A stretch of 64,000 nucleotides of DNA from Bacteroidales bacterium (GCA_021740645.1 JAIOZL010000013.1:28713-92712), one strand, 5' to 3'; shown: positions 27,025-37,128, numbered from the stretch's first letter. Notes: generated from the letters alone by a model not told the origin. Numbers and translations: made by a program.

Positions 27025-27130
27025 GCGTGTTGGAGGGGAAAGAGTTTAAGGTATAGGGGAAATAGGGTATAAAGGTATAAGGAAAATATGGGGAATGGTG
27101 TACAAGGGAATACGGGGAATAAAGGTTTAT
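27025..27130 (+). repeat. A/G-rich low-complexity tract with repeated GGTATA units
   Basis: Short units such as GGTATAGGGGAAAT, GGTATAAGGAAAAT and GGGAATACGGGGAAT are repeated irregularly. The tract lies between the radical SAM gene and the 26-residue-repeat gene. The upstream extension of the latter's frame begins in it, which makes that extension doubtful. Confidence 0.6.
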
Positions 27131-27247
27131 GGAAATAATGACACTATTCTAGTTAAAGAAATTTTTAATACCCTATACCTAAAGATACTCTGGTCAAACT
27201 TCATAGCACAACAGAAAGAAGACACAAAAAAACAATTCGATTATAGT

Positions 27248-27661
27248 ATGCAAAAAGGACAATTAACCGAATATCCGGCAAAAATATTAGTTGCGTTTGG
27301 AGAAGCTATTGACGGGAATGATAAGATTTTCATGTGGTTACTAAAAAACGGGTATGCCGAACTGGCCGCTTTAGCAAAAGCAATTCGGGGAAGTGATGAA
27401 GCCTTTCAGTGGTTGATGAAAAACGGCTATCCACAATATGCTGCCCTTGATATGGCCATAGTAAATGACAAAAAAGCCTTTGAATGGCTTAAAAAATACA
27501 ATTATGAATTGTTAATTCATTTTGCCCTTGCTACTCGCGGACATGTCCCTGCCATCAGGTGGTTTGCGATAAACGACCTTCAGATTTTTATCCGGTTATC
27601 AAAAAAGATCAAAGCCTTTACCGACAATCAAAAGTTTGATTACCATAAGTTGCATTTTTAA
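27248..27661 (+). CDS. Small protein made of ~26-residue helical repeats
   Basis: This 137-residue protein begins at ATG 27248 in my reading. The open frame extends 51 codons upstream into a low-complexity tract, and a start within that extension is possible. Four units of about 26 residues are visible: AIDGNDKIFMWLLKNGYAEL, AIRGSDEAFQWLMKNGYPQY, AIVNDKKAFEWLKKYNYELL and ATRGHVPAIRWFAINDLQIF. Each carries a central WL or WF pair. The repeats look ankyrin- or HEAT-like in period and amphipathicity but match neither consensus. There is no signal peptide, so it is probably a cytoplasmic binding protein. It sits just before a sensor kinase gene that has its own -7 element. Its function is unknown. 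Confidence 0.65.
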   Translation: MQKGQLTEYPAKILVAFGEAIDGNDKIFMWLLKNGYAELAALAKAIRGSDEAFQWLMKNGYPQYAALDMAIVNDKKAFEWLKKYNYELLIHFALATRGHVPAIRWFAINDLQIFIRLSKKIKAFTDNQKFDYHKLHF

Positions 27662-27667
27662 ATTTCT

Positions 27668-27675
27668 TATTTTTG
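27668..27675 (+). promoter_or_regulatory. -7 promoter element of the Reg_prop sensor kinase
   Basis: TATTTTTG matches TAnnTTTG seven bases after the preceding stop codon and 28 bases before ATG 27704. Confidence 0.5.
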
Positions 27676-27703
27676 AGGTTCATTAATTGAGTCGTAAGAA
27701 TTA

Positions 27704-30661
27704 ATGCCAACACGGAGGTTATTTATATCTAGTACTGTCCTGCTTTCTTTTATGTTCCTTTTATTTTATGTGTCCTTATTTTCTCAGGAATATAGTTACA
27801 GACATTATACAGTAAAGGATGGTCTTATCCAGAACCAGGTTATCTCAATGTTTCAGGATAGCAGGGGATATCTTTGGCTCGGGACAAAAGGGGGTGTAAG
27901 TCGTTTTGATGGATTAAAATTCCAGAACTATACAGTAAATGATGGTTTGCTATCAAATCTGGTCCGCAGATTTTATGAAGATGAAAACGGAGGAATTTAT
28001 TTTTGTTCGCTGAATGGTATCTCCAAACTTTATAAAGGAGTTCTTAATACAGTTCTTTTAAACGATACTTTGCCGCAAGATAAGAATACATTAATTATCC
28101 CTCACTTATCAAAAACTGATTTTTGTGTGCTAAATAAAAATCGGTTAGCCACTTATATAGGTCCTTATGATTCAGTATTAATTCAAAAGCTTTCTGGGTT
28201 TGTTGATTTGGAAATAGGATCCATTGTGGAGGAGAAAGCCTATAATAAATATTGGCTCAGGGGCGAAGAGAATGGATTATTTAGTATTGAAAATGATTCT
28301 ATTGTTTACTTCAACAAAAAGATGAGGACGGGTTTTGTAAAAGATAAATCTGGAGGAATTTATTCATTTTATGAAAACACATTATATCAGCCTGATACAA
28401 CAAACTTTACATTTAATGATTTGTATCATTTTCCAACAGAAGAATCAGTAACCTTATATGATTTTGACCAAAGTAAAAATGCTTACCTGGTTTCGGGGCA
28501 AAAGAAAATCCTTGTGTTCAACGGAAAAGAGGTAGAAGAGTATAAAAAGAAATTCAACTTTATCAACAGACTTCTTATCGACCGTGAAGACAACCTCTGG
28601 ATAGCTACTGAAAGAGGGTTTTATAAAAAGATTAGCGATGTTTTTGAAAACTTTACTAAGGAGACAGGGGCAAATGAATATGTATGGAGCATTGTTGAGG
28701 ATGAGCAAAAAAATATTTGGTTTGCGTCGTATGGAGATGGGTTAAGTAAATTTGATGGAGAAAATATTCTGGATATAAGGGATTACAAAACTGCATATTC
28801 GTATATGCAGGGCGATTTTTTTTACACTGGGGCAATTTTGGCTACCAACCATAATTTGTATTTCCCTGTTAAAAATTCCGGAATTTTAAAATTTGATGGA
28901 AGTCTTTTTTCAACGCTTCCTGAAATGCCAAAAGGATCGGTACTTGATGTGTACGAAGATAGCCTGAACAAAAGGCTAATGGTTGCTTCCACCGCGGGGT
29001 TGGTGATGTTGGAGAATTATCAATCTCCAATTATCTATGATAGTGGTTTTATTGAGCCTAAAAGTTATATCAAGACTATCGCACAAGACAGGTCGGGCAG
29101 GTATTGGCTTGGTGGGGATTATATGTTATGTATTTTTGATGGGCAACAATTCATTAATTTCCCCAATAAACAATACGATTACAATGCAGGGGCTATTTCT
29201 ATTTTTTACGATAATAGAGAAAACCTATGGATTGGTACATCATCTGGCTTGTACTTTTATGATTATAATGAGTTTAGGAAAGTGGCCAGGCATGACCTGA
29301 AATCACAGGTTGTTTCCTTTGTAGAATTGGATTCAACCAAACTGCTTATGGGAATAAGCGAGGGCCTGGCAATATTTAACCTGGAAAAATTTTACCAAAA
29401 TTGGGAGGAATCCCTTACTATTCTGGATGAATCACGGGGATTCCTTGGATTTGATTGTATCAGAAACGGTATATTAAAAGATTCGGAAAATAATATTTGG
29501 GTGGCAGCATCCGACCGGGTTGTGAAGTTTTATCCTGACAGGTTAAAACCAGATACATTAGAACCCAAAATAGTTATTCAAAAAATAACTGCATCCGGAG
29601 AAAAGGCTGACAGTACAATGGCATTTTATATAAATGAAATTACTGATTCAGTAATAAAACTGCCCTATTTTATGAAAAATATCAGGCTGGATTTTAATTC
29701 AATTCATTTTTATGCCCCGGAAAAAATCTCCTACAAATTTAAATTAAAAGGGTATAATGATAATTGGTCAGGACCTACTTCTGAACGATACGTTTCTTAT
29801 ACAAACTTATCACATGGAAAGTATAGATTTGAAGTAATAGCTGAGAATGCTGACGGGGTTAGGAGTAAAATTCCTGCCTCTTTCTTATTTGAAATAGTCC
29901 CTGCCTTTTGGCAAACATTAACATTTCGTGTGATTGTAAACCTGGTTATCCTTTTGGCTTTAATTTTCACTATCTATATAGTATGGAGTTTACGTAATAG
30001 AAGAAAACGACAAATTGAAGAAACGGAAAAACAAATATCTGAGCTTCAACTTAAAACTATACGTAGTCAGATGGACCCTCATTTTACATTCAATGCGCTT
30101 AACTCCATAAGCTCCGTCATCTATAAAGAGGATAAAGAAAAGGCTTACCGATACTTCACTAAGTTCTCAAAGTTAGTACGCTCTTCTCTTGAAGCATCCG
30201 ATAAAATTTCCAGAACGCTTGAAGAAGAGATTGATTTTACAAGAAATTACCTTGAGTTGGAAAAAATCAGATTCAGGGATCAGTTTATATTTACCATAAA
30301 TGTTCAGGATGGGGTAAACCTGGAGACAGTTGTTCCTAAAATGATAATTCATAATTATGCTGAAAATGCAGTAAAGCACGGACTAAAACATAAATCAGAA
30401 AACCGAAGATTAAAAATTGAAATCTATTCGTTGGATAATATTTTAAAAGTAATTATAGAGGATAATGGTATTGGCAGAAAACAAGCTGAAATACTGAGTG
30501 AAAACACTACAGGTAAAGGCCTGAAAATTATGAATAATATATACGACCTGTATTTTAATCTTTATAAAGTTAGGATAGAACAAAATATTGAAGATTTGAT
30601 GGATGATTCAGGGAATTCTGTCGGAACAAAAGTTGGGTTGAAAATACCGGTATTAAAATGA
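27704..30661 (+). CDS. Reg_prop / Y_Y_Y sensor histidine kinase of the LytS type
   Basis: This 985-residue membrane sensor has a signal-anchor N-terminus and then a large periplasmic Reg_prop propeller (YRHYTVKDGLIQNQVIS, DSRGYLWLGTKGGVSRFDG, DREDNLWIATERG, DNRENLWIGTSSGLYFYD, SENNIWVAASDRVVKF). The Y_Y_Y domain follows (~660-735: YKFKLKGYNDNWSGP, LSHGKYRFEVIAENADG), then one membrane segment near 740-760. The cytoplasmic part is a His_kinase/HATPase pair: the phospho-acceptor is His793 in QMDPHFTFNALNS, with HNYAENAVKHG and EDNGIGR as N and G1 boxes. It should sense a periplasmic ligand and phosphorylate the LytTR regulator encoded next. Unlike many hybrid relatives in gut Bacteroides it is not fused to its regulator. 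The ligand is unknown, and no polysaccharide locus is adjacent. Confidence 0.9.
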   Translation: MPTRRLFISSTVLLSFMFLLFYVSLFSQEYSYRHYTVKDGLIQNQVISMFQDSRGYLWLGTKGGVSRFDGLKFQNYTVNDGLLSNLVRRFYEDENGGIYFCSLNGISKLYKGVLNTVLLNDTLPQDKNTLIIPHLSKTDFCVLNKNRLATYIGPYDSVLIQKLSGFVDLEIGSIVEEKAYNKYWLRGEENGLFSIENDSIVYFNKKMRTGFVKDKSGGIYSFYENTLYQPDTTNFTFNDLYHFPTEESVTLYDFDQSKNAYLVSGQKKILVFNGKEVEEYKKKFNFINRLLIDREDNLWIATERGFYKKISDVFENFTKETGANEYVWSIVEDEQKNIWFASYGDGLSKFDGENILDIRDYKTAYSYMQGDFFYTGAILATNHNLYFPVKNSGILKFDGSLFSTLPEMPKGSVLDVYEDSLNKRLMVASTAGLVMLENYQSPIIYDSGFIEPKSYIKTIAQDRSGRYWLGGDYMLCIFDGQQFINFPNKQYDYNAGAISIFYDNRENLWIGTSSGLYFYDYNEFRKVARHDLKSQVVSFVELDSTKLLMGISEGLAIFNLEKFYQNWEESLTILDESRGFLGFDCIRNGILKDSENNIWVAASDRVVKFYPDRLKPDTLEPKIVIQKITASGEKADSTMAFYINEITDSVIKLPYFMKNIRLDFNSIHFYAPEKISYKFKLKGYNDNWSGPTSERYVSYTNLSHGKYRFEVIAENADGVRSKIPASFLFEIVPAFWQTLTFRVIVNLVILLALIFTIYIVWSLRNRRKRQIEETEKQISELQLKTIRSQMDPHFTFNALNSISSVIYKEDKEKAYRYFTKFSKLVRSSLEASDKISRTLEEEIDFTRNYLELEKIRFRDQFIFTINVQDGVNLETVVPKMIIHNYAENAVKHGLKHKSENRRLKIEIYSLDNILKVIIEDNGIGRKQAEILSENTTGKGLKIMNNIYDLYFNLYKVRIEQNIEDLMDDSGNSVGTKVGLKIPVLK

Positions 30662-30727
30662 AAACTTTTTTCCAATCCAATTTAATTAAGGGTATAACGC
30701 GAATTAGATATTTTGTAATTTAGAGAA

Positions 30728-31465
30728 ATGAAAAAAATAACTGCAGTTATAGTCGATGACGAACCGGAAGCCAGAGATATTATGGAAAACCTTTTATGTG
30801 ATTTCTCTGATATCCAGGTTTTGGCAAAGGTTGATAGTGTAAATAAAGCAGTAAAATCTATTCGGGAATTTGAACCCGATCTGGTATTCCTGGATATTGA
30901 TATGCCAGGGAAAAATGGATTTGACCTTGTTCAGAAAGTAAAAGATTACGGACTGAACCCAACAATTATTTTTGTTACAGCCTATGATCAGTTTGCTATT
31001 GAAGCCATAAAAAATTCTGCTTTTGATTACCTGGTAAAACCGGTTGATATAGATGACTTAATAACCACTATTGATAGGTATAAAAAAGAGCGAAAGTCGA
31101 TGGCCAGTCTTGATCGTATTAAAACCCTGATACAGGCTTTGCACGAGGAAAAGTTGAAATTCAGTACACGGACAGGTAGTATTTTTATAAGCCCATCAGA
31201 AATCATCTGGTGTCAGGCTGACGGAAATTATACTGACCTTTATTTGATAGGTGAAGAAAAACTTACGATTACAAAAAACATTGGCCGTCTTGAGTTATTT
31301 TTACCAAAGTCAAAATTTACTAAAATTAATCGGTCGGTAATAATCAATAAACAATTTCTGTCATCCATTAACAGAAAAGAAAAGAAATGTATTCTTCGGT
31401 ATAATTCTAAAGAGGTAGCGTTTGAAATTCCCACCAGGTATATTAGTTTGCTCGAAAAAAGTTGA
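30728..31465 (+). CDS. LytTR-family response regulator
   Basis: This 245-residue regulator has a receiver domain (1-120) with acidic pocket Asp10-Asp11, phospho-acceptor Asp56 (LVFLDIDMPG), Thr in FVTAYDQFA and Lys in YLVKPVD. The C-terminal LytTR DNA-binding domain (~145-240) has IIWCQADGNYTDLYL, FTKINRSVIIN and the closing IPTRYISLL. It is the cognate partner of the preceding kinase, with 66 bp between them. LytTR proteins usually bind paired direct repeats near target promoters, but no target is recognisable here. Confidence 0.92.
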   Translation: MKKITAVIVDDEPEARDIMENLLCDFSDIQVLAKVDSVNKAVKSIREFEPDLVFLDIDMPGKNGFDLVQKVKDYGLNPTIIFVTAYDQFAIEAIKNSAFDYLVKPVDIDDLITTIDRYKKERKSMASLDRIKTLIQALHEEKLKFSTRTGSIFISPSEIIWCQADGNYTDLYLIGEEKLTITKNIGRLELFLPKSKFTKINRSVIINKQFLSSINRKEKKCILRYNSKEVAFEIPTRYISLLEKS

Positions 31466-31791
31466 TCAATTAAGATTTCCTAAAACACTTTATCCAAAAT
31501 ACCAGCATCTTCGTCCGCATAAATGCCCCCTTCATACAATAAGTCATAAATAATATCAATAAGTATATGCATTTCTCTATTTTTACCAAAGAGAGAGAAA
31601 AGAATAAACCTGATTATTATCCACCTCAATCATCAGAAAAAAACATTTTATTAATTTATAAACGTGTAAATTTCAAAAGCCTTTATATATTTATCTGATT
31701 CCTCTCACTGTTAAGCCATGCTTCTGCTCTGCCAAAGAGAAATACCAAACTGCTAAATTCAAACTTTCATTTTTCACATTAATCATTTTCC
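31466..31791. other. Intergenic region before lepA without recognised genes
   Basis: This 326-bp stretch is A/T-rich and has stops in all frames. A purine tract (AAAGAGAGAGAAAAGAATAA) lies near 31589. I see no RNA gene. Only the lepA promoter element at its right end is supported. Confidence 0.5.
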
Positions 31792-31799
31792 TATCTTTG
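31792..31799 (+). promoter_or_regulatory. -7 promoter element of lepA
   Basis: TATCTTTG followed by CACCC is a perfect TAnnTTTG match, 28 bases before the TTG start of lepA. Confidence 0.6.
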
Positions 31800-31826
31800 C
31801 ACCCAATTTTTTAGCTCGAAAATAAC

Positions 31827-33614
31827 TTGAAAAACATACGTAATTTCTGTATCATCGCACACATCGACCATGGTAAAAGCACCCTGGCCGACCGGCTGCT
31901 CGACATGACGGGTTCAATTGAAGACAGGGACAAACAGGACCAGGTGCTGGATAATATGGAACTTGAGCGCGAGCGTGGCATTACCATTAAAAGCCATGCC
32001 ATACAGATGGACTATGAGCAGGATGGCAAGAAATATGTCCTGAATCTGATCGACACACCGGGCCATGTGGATTTTTCGTATGAAGTATCCCGCTCTATCG
32101 CGGCTTGCGAAGGAGCTTTGCTCATCATAGATGCTACGCAGGGGATCCAGGCACAAACAATTTCCAATCTTTATCTTGCCATTGATAATGATCTTGAAAT
32201 CATACCTGTATTAAATAAGATGGACCTGGAAGCCGCTATGCCGGAAGAGGTGAAAGACCAAATTGTTGATTTACTTGGGTGTGACAGGGAAGATATCATT
32301 GAAGCAAGTGGGAAAACAGGCTATGGAGTTGACCGCATACTCGAACAAATTGTGCTGAAGGTTCCTCCCCCAAAAGGGGACCCTGACGCTCCACTTGAAG
32401 CCCTGATTTTTGATTCAGTGTATAATTCATACAGGGGTATAGTGGCCTACTTCAGGATCATGAATGGAACTATTGGAAAAGGCGATTTTGTGAAATTTGT
32501 GGCCACAGGTAAAAAATACAATGCGGATGAAATTGGGGTTTTGAAAATGAAAATGGAACCCCATAAATCATTGAGTGCAGGTGATGTGGGATACATCATA
32601 TCCGGAATTAAAACTTCTAAGGAGGTGAAAGTAGGCGATACCATTACACAGGTGGACAATCCCTGTAAGTCGGCCATCGATGGGTTTGAAAATGTTAAGC
32701 CTATGGTTTTTGCCGGGATATATCCCGTGGATGCAGATGATTATGAAGACCTCAGGGCCAGCATTGAGAGACTCCAGTTAAATGATGCTTCTCTTACCTT
32801 CGAACCCGAGTCTTCAGCAGCCTTAGGATTTGGATTTCGTTGCGGATTCCTGGGCCTGCTGCACATGGAGATCATTCAGGAGCGACTTGACAGGGAATTT
32901 GATATGGATGTGATCACCACTGTACCCAATGTTTCATTTAAAGTTGTTTCAAACAAAGGCGATATCGTGGAGGTCCATAATCCCTCTGGAATGCCCGACC
33001 AAAAATACATTGATCATATTGAGGAACCTTATATCCATGCACAGATCATTTCCAAGTCGGAATATGTGGGAGCCATTATGAATCTTTGTATTGATAAAAG
33101 GGGTATTTTAAAAAACCAGGTGTATATTGGAACTGACAGGGTAGAGATCAGCTTTGAGATGCCATTAAGTGAAATTGTTTTTGATTTTTATGATAAACTC
33201 AAAAGTATTTCCAAGGGTTATGCTTCTTTTGATTATTATCAAACGGAATTTAAACCGGCCAAATTGATTAAGCTTGATATATTGTTAAATGGTGAAACGG
33301 TAGATGCTCTTTCCTGTTTGATTCATTTTGATAATGCCTATAGTTTCGGGCGCCGAATGTGTGAAAAACTCAAGGAATTGATCCCAAGACAACAATTTGA
33401 TATCGCCATACAGGCAGCTATTGGGGCTAAAGTTATTGCCCGCGAAACGGTCAAAGCTGTGAGGAAGGACGTAACCGCTAAGTGTTATGGTGGAGATATC
33501 ACCCGTAAACGTAAGCTCCTTGAGAAACAGAAAAAAGGGAAAAAACGGATGCGCCAGGTTGGGAATGTAGAAGTACCTCAATCCGCTTTCCTTGCTGTGC
33601 TTAAGCTTGATTAA
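31827..33614 (+). CDS. lepA: Elongation factor 4 (LepA), ribosome-associated GTPase
   Basis: This 595-residue translational GTPase acts on stalled or mis-translocated ribosomes. G1 is AHIDHGKST, the Switch II element is DTPGHVDF, G4 is NKMD, followed by domain II, an EF-G-like domain V and the LepA-specific C-terminal domain ([20 protein letters not shown], ending AFLAVLKLD). The start is TTG at 31827: [18 protein letters not shown] is the normal LepA N-terminus, an in-frame TAG lies five codons upstream, and no ATG intervenes. The gene is monocistronic, with its own promoter element and 132 bp to the next gene. Confidence 0.95.
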   Translation: MKNIRNFCIIAHIDHGKSTLADRLLDMTGSIEDRDKQDQVLDNMELERERGITIKSHAIQMDYEQDGKKYVLNLIDTPGHVDFSYEVSRSIAACEGALLIIDATQGIQAQTISNLYLAIDNDLEIIPVLNKMDLEAAMPEEVKDQIVDLLGCDREDIIEASGKTGYGVDRILEQIVLKVPPPKGDPDAPLEALIFDSVYNSYRGIVAYFRIMNGTIGKGDFVKFVATGKKYNADEIGVLKMKMEPHKSLSAGDVGYIISGIKTSKEVKVGDTITQVDNPCKSAIDGFENVKPMVFAGIYPVDADDYEDLRASIERLQLNDASLTFEPESSAALGFGFRCGFLGLLHMEIIQERLDREFDMDVITTVPNVSFKVVSNKGDIVEVHNPSGMPDQKYIDHIEEPYIHAQIISKSEYVGAIMNLCIDKRGILKNQVYIGTDRVEISFEMPLSEIVFDFYDKLKSISKGYASFDYYQTEFKPAKLIKLDILLNGETVDALSCLIHFDNAYSFGRRMCEKLKELIPRQQFDIAIQAAIGAKVIARETVKAVRKDVTAKCYGGDITRKRKLLEKQKKGKKRMRQVGNVEVPQSAFLAVLKLD

Positions 33615-33746
33615 AACAAACCCATCAGCCCTGGAAGTTTTTCAGGGAAAACCTTTCTAATTTTCAAACGTTTTAAACAATATCGTGCCCGGAAATTTGT
33701 TTATTTTAGCACATTAATTGAAGTATTCCTTTCCTTGTAATAGGTA

Positions 33747-36700
33747 ATGGCTAAACAAAAGAAAATAAAACAAATAAGAATTATACATAAAGCAACAGGA
33801 TTGGTCATTCTGTTTCTTTTATTTTCTCTATTTGCTCAAGCGCAGTTTTACAACGGCATGCAAATGGCATTTGGAAAAAACCGGGTGCAATTCAAAGACT
33901 TTTTCTGGACCTATTACAACTATGAGGATTACGATGTTTATTTTTATCTCGGAGGAAAAGAGTTAGCCCTTTATACCGCAAAATATGTAGACGAACATCT
34001 TGGCGAAATTGAAGATAAACTCGACACAGGTTTAGATGATAAAATGCAATTTGTTATTTACAATACCCTCACCGACCTGAAGCAAAGCAATATTGGTTTA
34101 CTCCAGAATGAAAGCTATAATACGGGAGGGGTTACTCATATTGTTGGCAAAAAGGTATTTCTTTATTACGATGGGACGCATGAAAACCTGGATAAACAAA
34201 TTCGCGCGGGGATTGCCCAAACCCTGGTCAACCAGCTTTTGTATGGCAGTTCTATTGGCTCGCAGATAAAAAACACCTCACTATTCCCTTTTCCCGATTG
34301 GTATCTTAACGGACTCGTTTCTTATGTTTCTGAAGAGTGGAATCCAGAGATTGATGGACATGTTAAAGATGGAATTTTATCCGGAAGATTTGATAAGTTT
34401 AATCGCCTTAGCGGCGAAGAAGCCACATATGCCGGACATGCTTTTTGGAAATACATTGCCGATAAATACGGAGAATCATCTATTTCAAATATCATCTACA
34501 TGGCCAAAGTGAGCCGTAGACTGGAAAGCGGATTTTTATACATCCTCGGAATATCCTATAAAAACCTCGTAAGTGAAACCCTGGCTCATTATAAGGATAT
34601 TTATAATGAGAGTGATGAGGGCCGGGAATTCCCGGAAGAAACTATACTTAAAAGAACCAAAGATGATGTAGTGTATAGTAAGGTGAAGATCAGCCCTGAT
34701 GGAAATACTGCATTATATACCTATAACCGTTCCGGGAAATACAAAGTTTTTTTACAGGATTTAAATTCAGGTAAAAAGAAAAAGCTTTTAAAATCAGGTT
34801 ATCGTTTAGATGAAAAAATTGATTATTCTTATCCCCTGGTTGCCTGGCATCCCTCTGGAAAGATCATCGCCATTCATGTTGAAAAAAAGGGTGAACCGGT
34901 GATGTACTATTATCTGATGGACGAGAAAAAATTCGAAAAAGTGGTGCTTTATCAGTTTGAAAAAATCCTCGATTTTTCTTATTCGGATGATGGGCGGAGC
35001 CTCCTAATGTCGGCCGTGCAAAAGGGGCAGACAGACATTTTTATTTATTATCCCGGGTCTAATTCATTCGACCAGATCACAAAAGATCATTACGATGATC
35101 TGTATCCCCGATTCCTGAATAATTCGAAAGAAATTATTTTTAGCTCAAACCGATCGAACGATACCCTGCGCCTGGAGAGAAAATATAAAATGGAAGAGGT
35201 CCAGAAGAAATATGACCTGTTTCTATATAAACCTGGTCAAACAACCAATATATTAAGACGGGTTACCAAAACACCTCTGGCCAATGAAACGCAGGCCATG
35301 GAATATCAAAAAGGATATATTACTTATCTGAGCGATCAAAATGGAATTTATAACCGTTATCTTGGTTGGTTCGACAGTACAATCAGCTATGTAGATACTA
35401 CCACACACTACCGATATTTTACTAATTCGTTTCCTATATCCAATTTTTCAAGGAATGTGCTCGAACATGATTTTGTACCTGAAGCCATGAAATATAGTCA
35501 GGTGGTTTATAAGGATAAAATGTATAAACTACAGGTTTATGACCAGCTGCCAGTGACCTCACTTGCGCCGGTATCCCTTGACAATACTAAATTTCAGGAA
35601 GCCCAGGTAAATCTTTTTGGAACGAAAACAATACGCATTACCAATGATGAAGGAGAAGTTGTAAAACCAGCGGGGACTAAAAGAAGAGGTTTTTCTACTG
35701 TAAGACAAAGCCAGGCTGTGAAGGAATATATGCAGGCTGATAGCGTGAACAAGTCCAAAGGATTTGATATTAATAATTATGAATTTGGATCGGGAAATGA
35801 AGATAAAAAGGAAATTGACTGGAATTTCACGACCATCAATGCTCCTGTTCCAGGACAGAAAGACCCCAATGAAGAACCCAAGCGCTTAAACTATAATGTA
35901 GAATATTTTATCAATGAAATAGTTTCGCAAATCGATTTTTCATTTCTTAACCAAACGTATCAGCCCTTTACTGGTGGATCCTCTCCAATCTTTTTAAACC
36001 CCGGCTTTAATGCACTTTTTAAGGTTGGGGTAACGGATCTTTTGGAGGATTACAGAATAACAGGAGGTGTGAGGTTAAACCTAAATCTTGCCAATAATGA
36101 ATACCTCTTTAGCTATGCCAACCTCAAAAAAAGGGTTGACAAGGAGATAATCTTTCATCGACAGGCCATTGAAAATTCAACGGATCAGGGATATATTTAC
36201 AGGGTATATTCTCACGAGATTTACTACATTGTAAAATATCCTTTCAACAGGATCATGGCACTTAAAGGGACGGCTTCTTTCCGTAACGATAATGCAGTAT
36301 TTTTATCACTGGACATCCCTTCGCTTCAGGAACCCAATTTTTATAGGAATTGGGTAGGAGGAAAGGGGGAATTCATTTATGATGATACCAAAAACCTGGG
36401 AGTAAACCTGTTTCATGGAACACGTTTTAAATTATTTGGCGAATATTACCAGCTTGTAGATGAAAAAGGGGAAAACCTTGTGGTGCTGGGATTTGACTTC
36501 AGGAATTACCAACGCATTCACCGGGTATTGATCTGGGCCAATCGTTTTGCTATCAGCACATCCTTTGGCAACAACAGGTTGATATATTATATGGGTGGGG
36601 TAGATAACTGGCTGATACCAAGATTTACAACTTCAACACCTGTTGATCGATCACAGAATTATGCCTATCAAACCCTGGCAACCAATATGCGGGGATTTCC

Positions 36701-37082
36701 ACAAAATATAAGAAACGGAAATAGTTTCGCGGTATTTAATTCTGAGGTTCGCTTCCCTGTCTTCCGTTATTTTGCCAATACTCCAATAAAATCAGATTTT
36801 CTGAATAATTTCCAGGTTGTTGGGTTTGGCGACATTGGTACCGCCTGGACCGGGCTGCATCCTTATTCGGACGACAATTATCTTTTTACAAATAAGATTC
36901 AGCAAGCGCCATTAAATATTACTGTGAAAGTGCAGAAAGATCCTGTGGTGGGTGGTTTTGGATTTGGAGCCCGCACCCGGCTACTGGGTTATTTTATCCG
37001 GGCTGATATTGCATGGGGTGTGGAAGACCTAAAAATTGTAACCCCTTCTGTTTTTTATCTTAGTCTTAGCCTCGATTTTTAA
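33747..37082 (+). CDS. Fusion of inactive peptidase-MA-like domain, TolB-like propeller and Omp85-like barrel
   Basis: This 1111-residue exported protein has a signal peptide ending FAQAQ. Residues ~30-290 resemble gluzincin peptidase-MA domains: PDWYLNGLVSYVSEEW keeps the P-W-x3-GL-x2-Y element that follows the active-site helix, but the expected HExxH helix reads IRAGIAQTLVNQLL, so zinc binding is lost. Residues ~300-530 are PD40/TolB-like blades (KVKISPDGNTALYTYNRSGK, DFSYSDDGRSLLMSAVQKGQ, FLNNSKEIIFSSNRSND). The C-terminal ~400 residues have the character of an Omp85/surface-antigen barrel (MRGFPQNIRNGNSFAVFNSE, then VRFPVFRYF, ending YFIRADIAWG and FYLSLSLDF). A role in outer-membrane assembly or transport is inference. 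Confidence 0.75.
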   Translation: MAKQKKIKQIRIIHKATGLVILFLLFSLFAQAQFYNGMQMAFGKNRVQFKDFFWTYYNYEDYDVYFYLGGKELALYTAKYVDEHLGEIEDKLDTGLDDKMQFVIYNTLTDLKQSNIGLLQNESYNTGGVTHIVGKKVFLYYDGTHENLDKQIRAGIAQTLVNQLLYGSSIGSQIKNTSLFPFPDWYLNGLVSYVSEEWNPEIDGHVKDGILSGRFDKFNRLSGEEATYAGHAFWKYIADKYGESSISNIIYMAKVSRRLESGFLYILGISYKNLVSETLAHYKDIYNESDEGREFPEETILKRTKDDVVYSKVKISPDGNTALYTYNRSGKYKVFLQDLNSGKKKKLLKSGYRLDEKIDYSYPLVAWHPSGKIIAIHVEKKGEPVMYYYLMDEKKFEKVVLYQFEKILDFSYSDDGRSLLMSAVQKGQTDIFIYYPGSNSFDQITKDHYDDLYPRFLNNSKEIIFSSNRSNDTLRLERKYKMEEVQKKYDLFLYKPGQTTNILRRVTKTPLANETQAMEYQKGYITYLSDQNGIYNRYLGWFDSTISYVDTTTHYRYFTNSFPISNFSRNVLEHDFVPEAMKYSQVVYKDKMYKLQVYDQLPVTSLAPVSLDNTKFQEAQVNLFGTKTIRITNDEGEVVKPAGTKRRGFSTVRQSQAVKEYMQADSVNKSKGFDINNYEFGSGNEDKKEIDWNFTTINAPVPGQKDPNEEPKRLNYNVEYFINEIVSQIDFSFLNQTYQPFTGGSSPIFLNPGFNALFKVGVTDLLEDYRITGGVRLNLNLANNEYLFSYANLKKRVDKEIIFHRQAIENSTDQGYIYRVYSHEIYYIVKYPFNRIMALKGTASFRNDNAVFLSLDIPSLQEPNFYRNWVGGKGEFIYDDTKNLGVNLFHGTRFKLFGEYYQLVDEKGENLVVLGFDFRNYQRIHRVLIWANRFAISTSFGNNRLIYYMGGVDNWLIPRFTTSTPVDRSQNYAYQTLATNMRGFPQNIRNGNSFAVFNSEVRFPVFRYFANTPIKSDFLNNFQVVGFGDIGTAWTGLHPYSDDNYLFTNKIQQAPLNITVKVQKDPVVGGFGFGARTRLLGYFIRADIAWGVEDLKIVTPSVFYLSLSLDF

Positions 37083-37090
37083 GAAGATAG

Positions 37091-37098
37091 TATCTTTG
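37091..37098 (+). promoter_or_regulatory. -7 promoter element of the TMTC-like gene
   Basis: TATCTTTG is a perfect TAnnTTTG match. The longest reading frame begins with the TTG inside it, so the transcript cannot encode that start. ATG 37129 is therefore preferred. Confidence 0.6.
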
Positions 37099-37128
37099 AC
37101 AGGTAAATGCATACTTGATCTTATTTTC

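Noticed and set aside
27046..27130. CRISPR array or direct-repeat locus in the G/A-rich tract
   Set aside because: Units are irregular, short and without unique spacers, and no cas genes are present.
30728..31465. Polysaccharide utilisation locus around the Reg_prop kinase
   Set aside because: No SusC/SusD pair, glycoside hydrolase or transporter is nearby.
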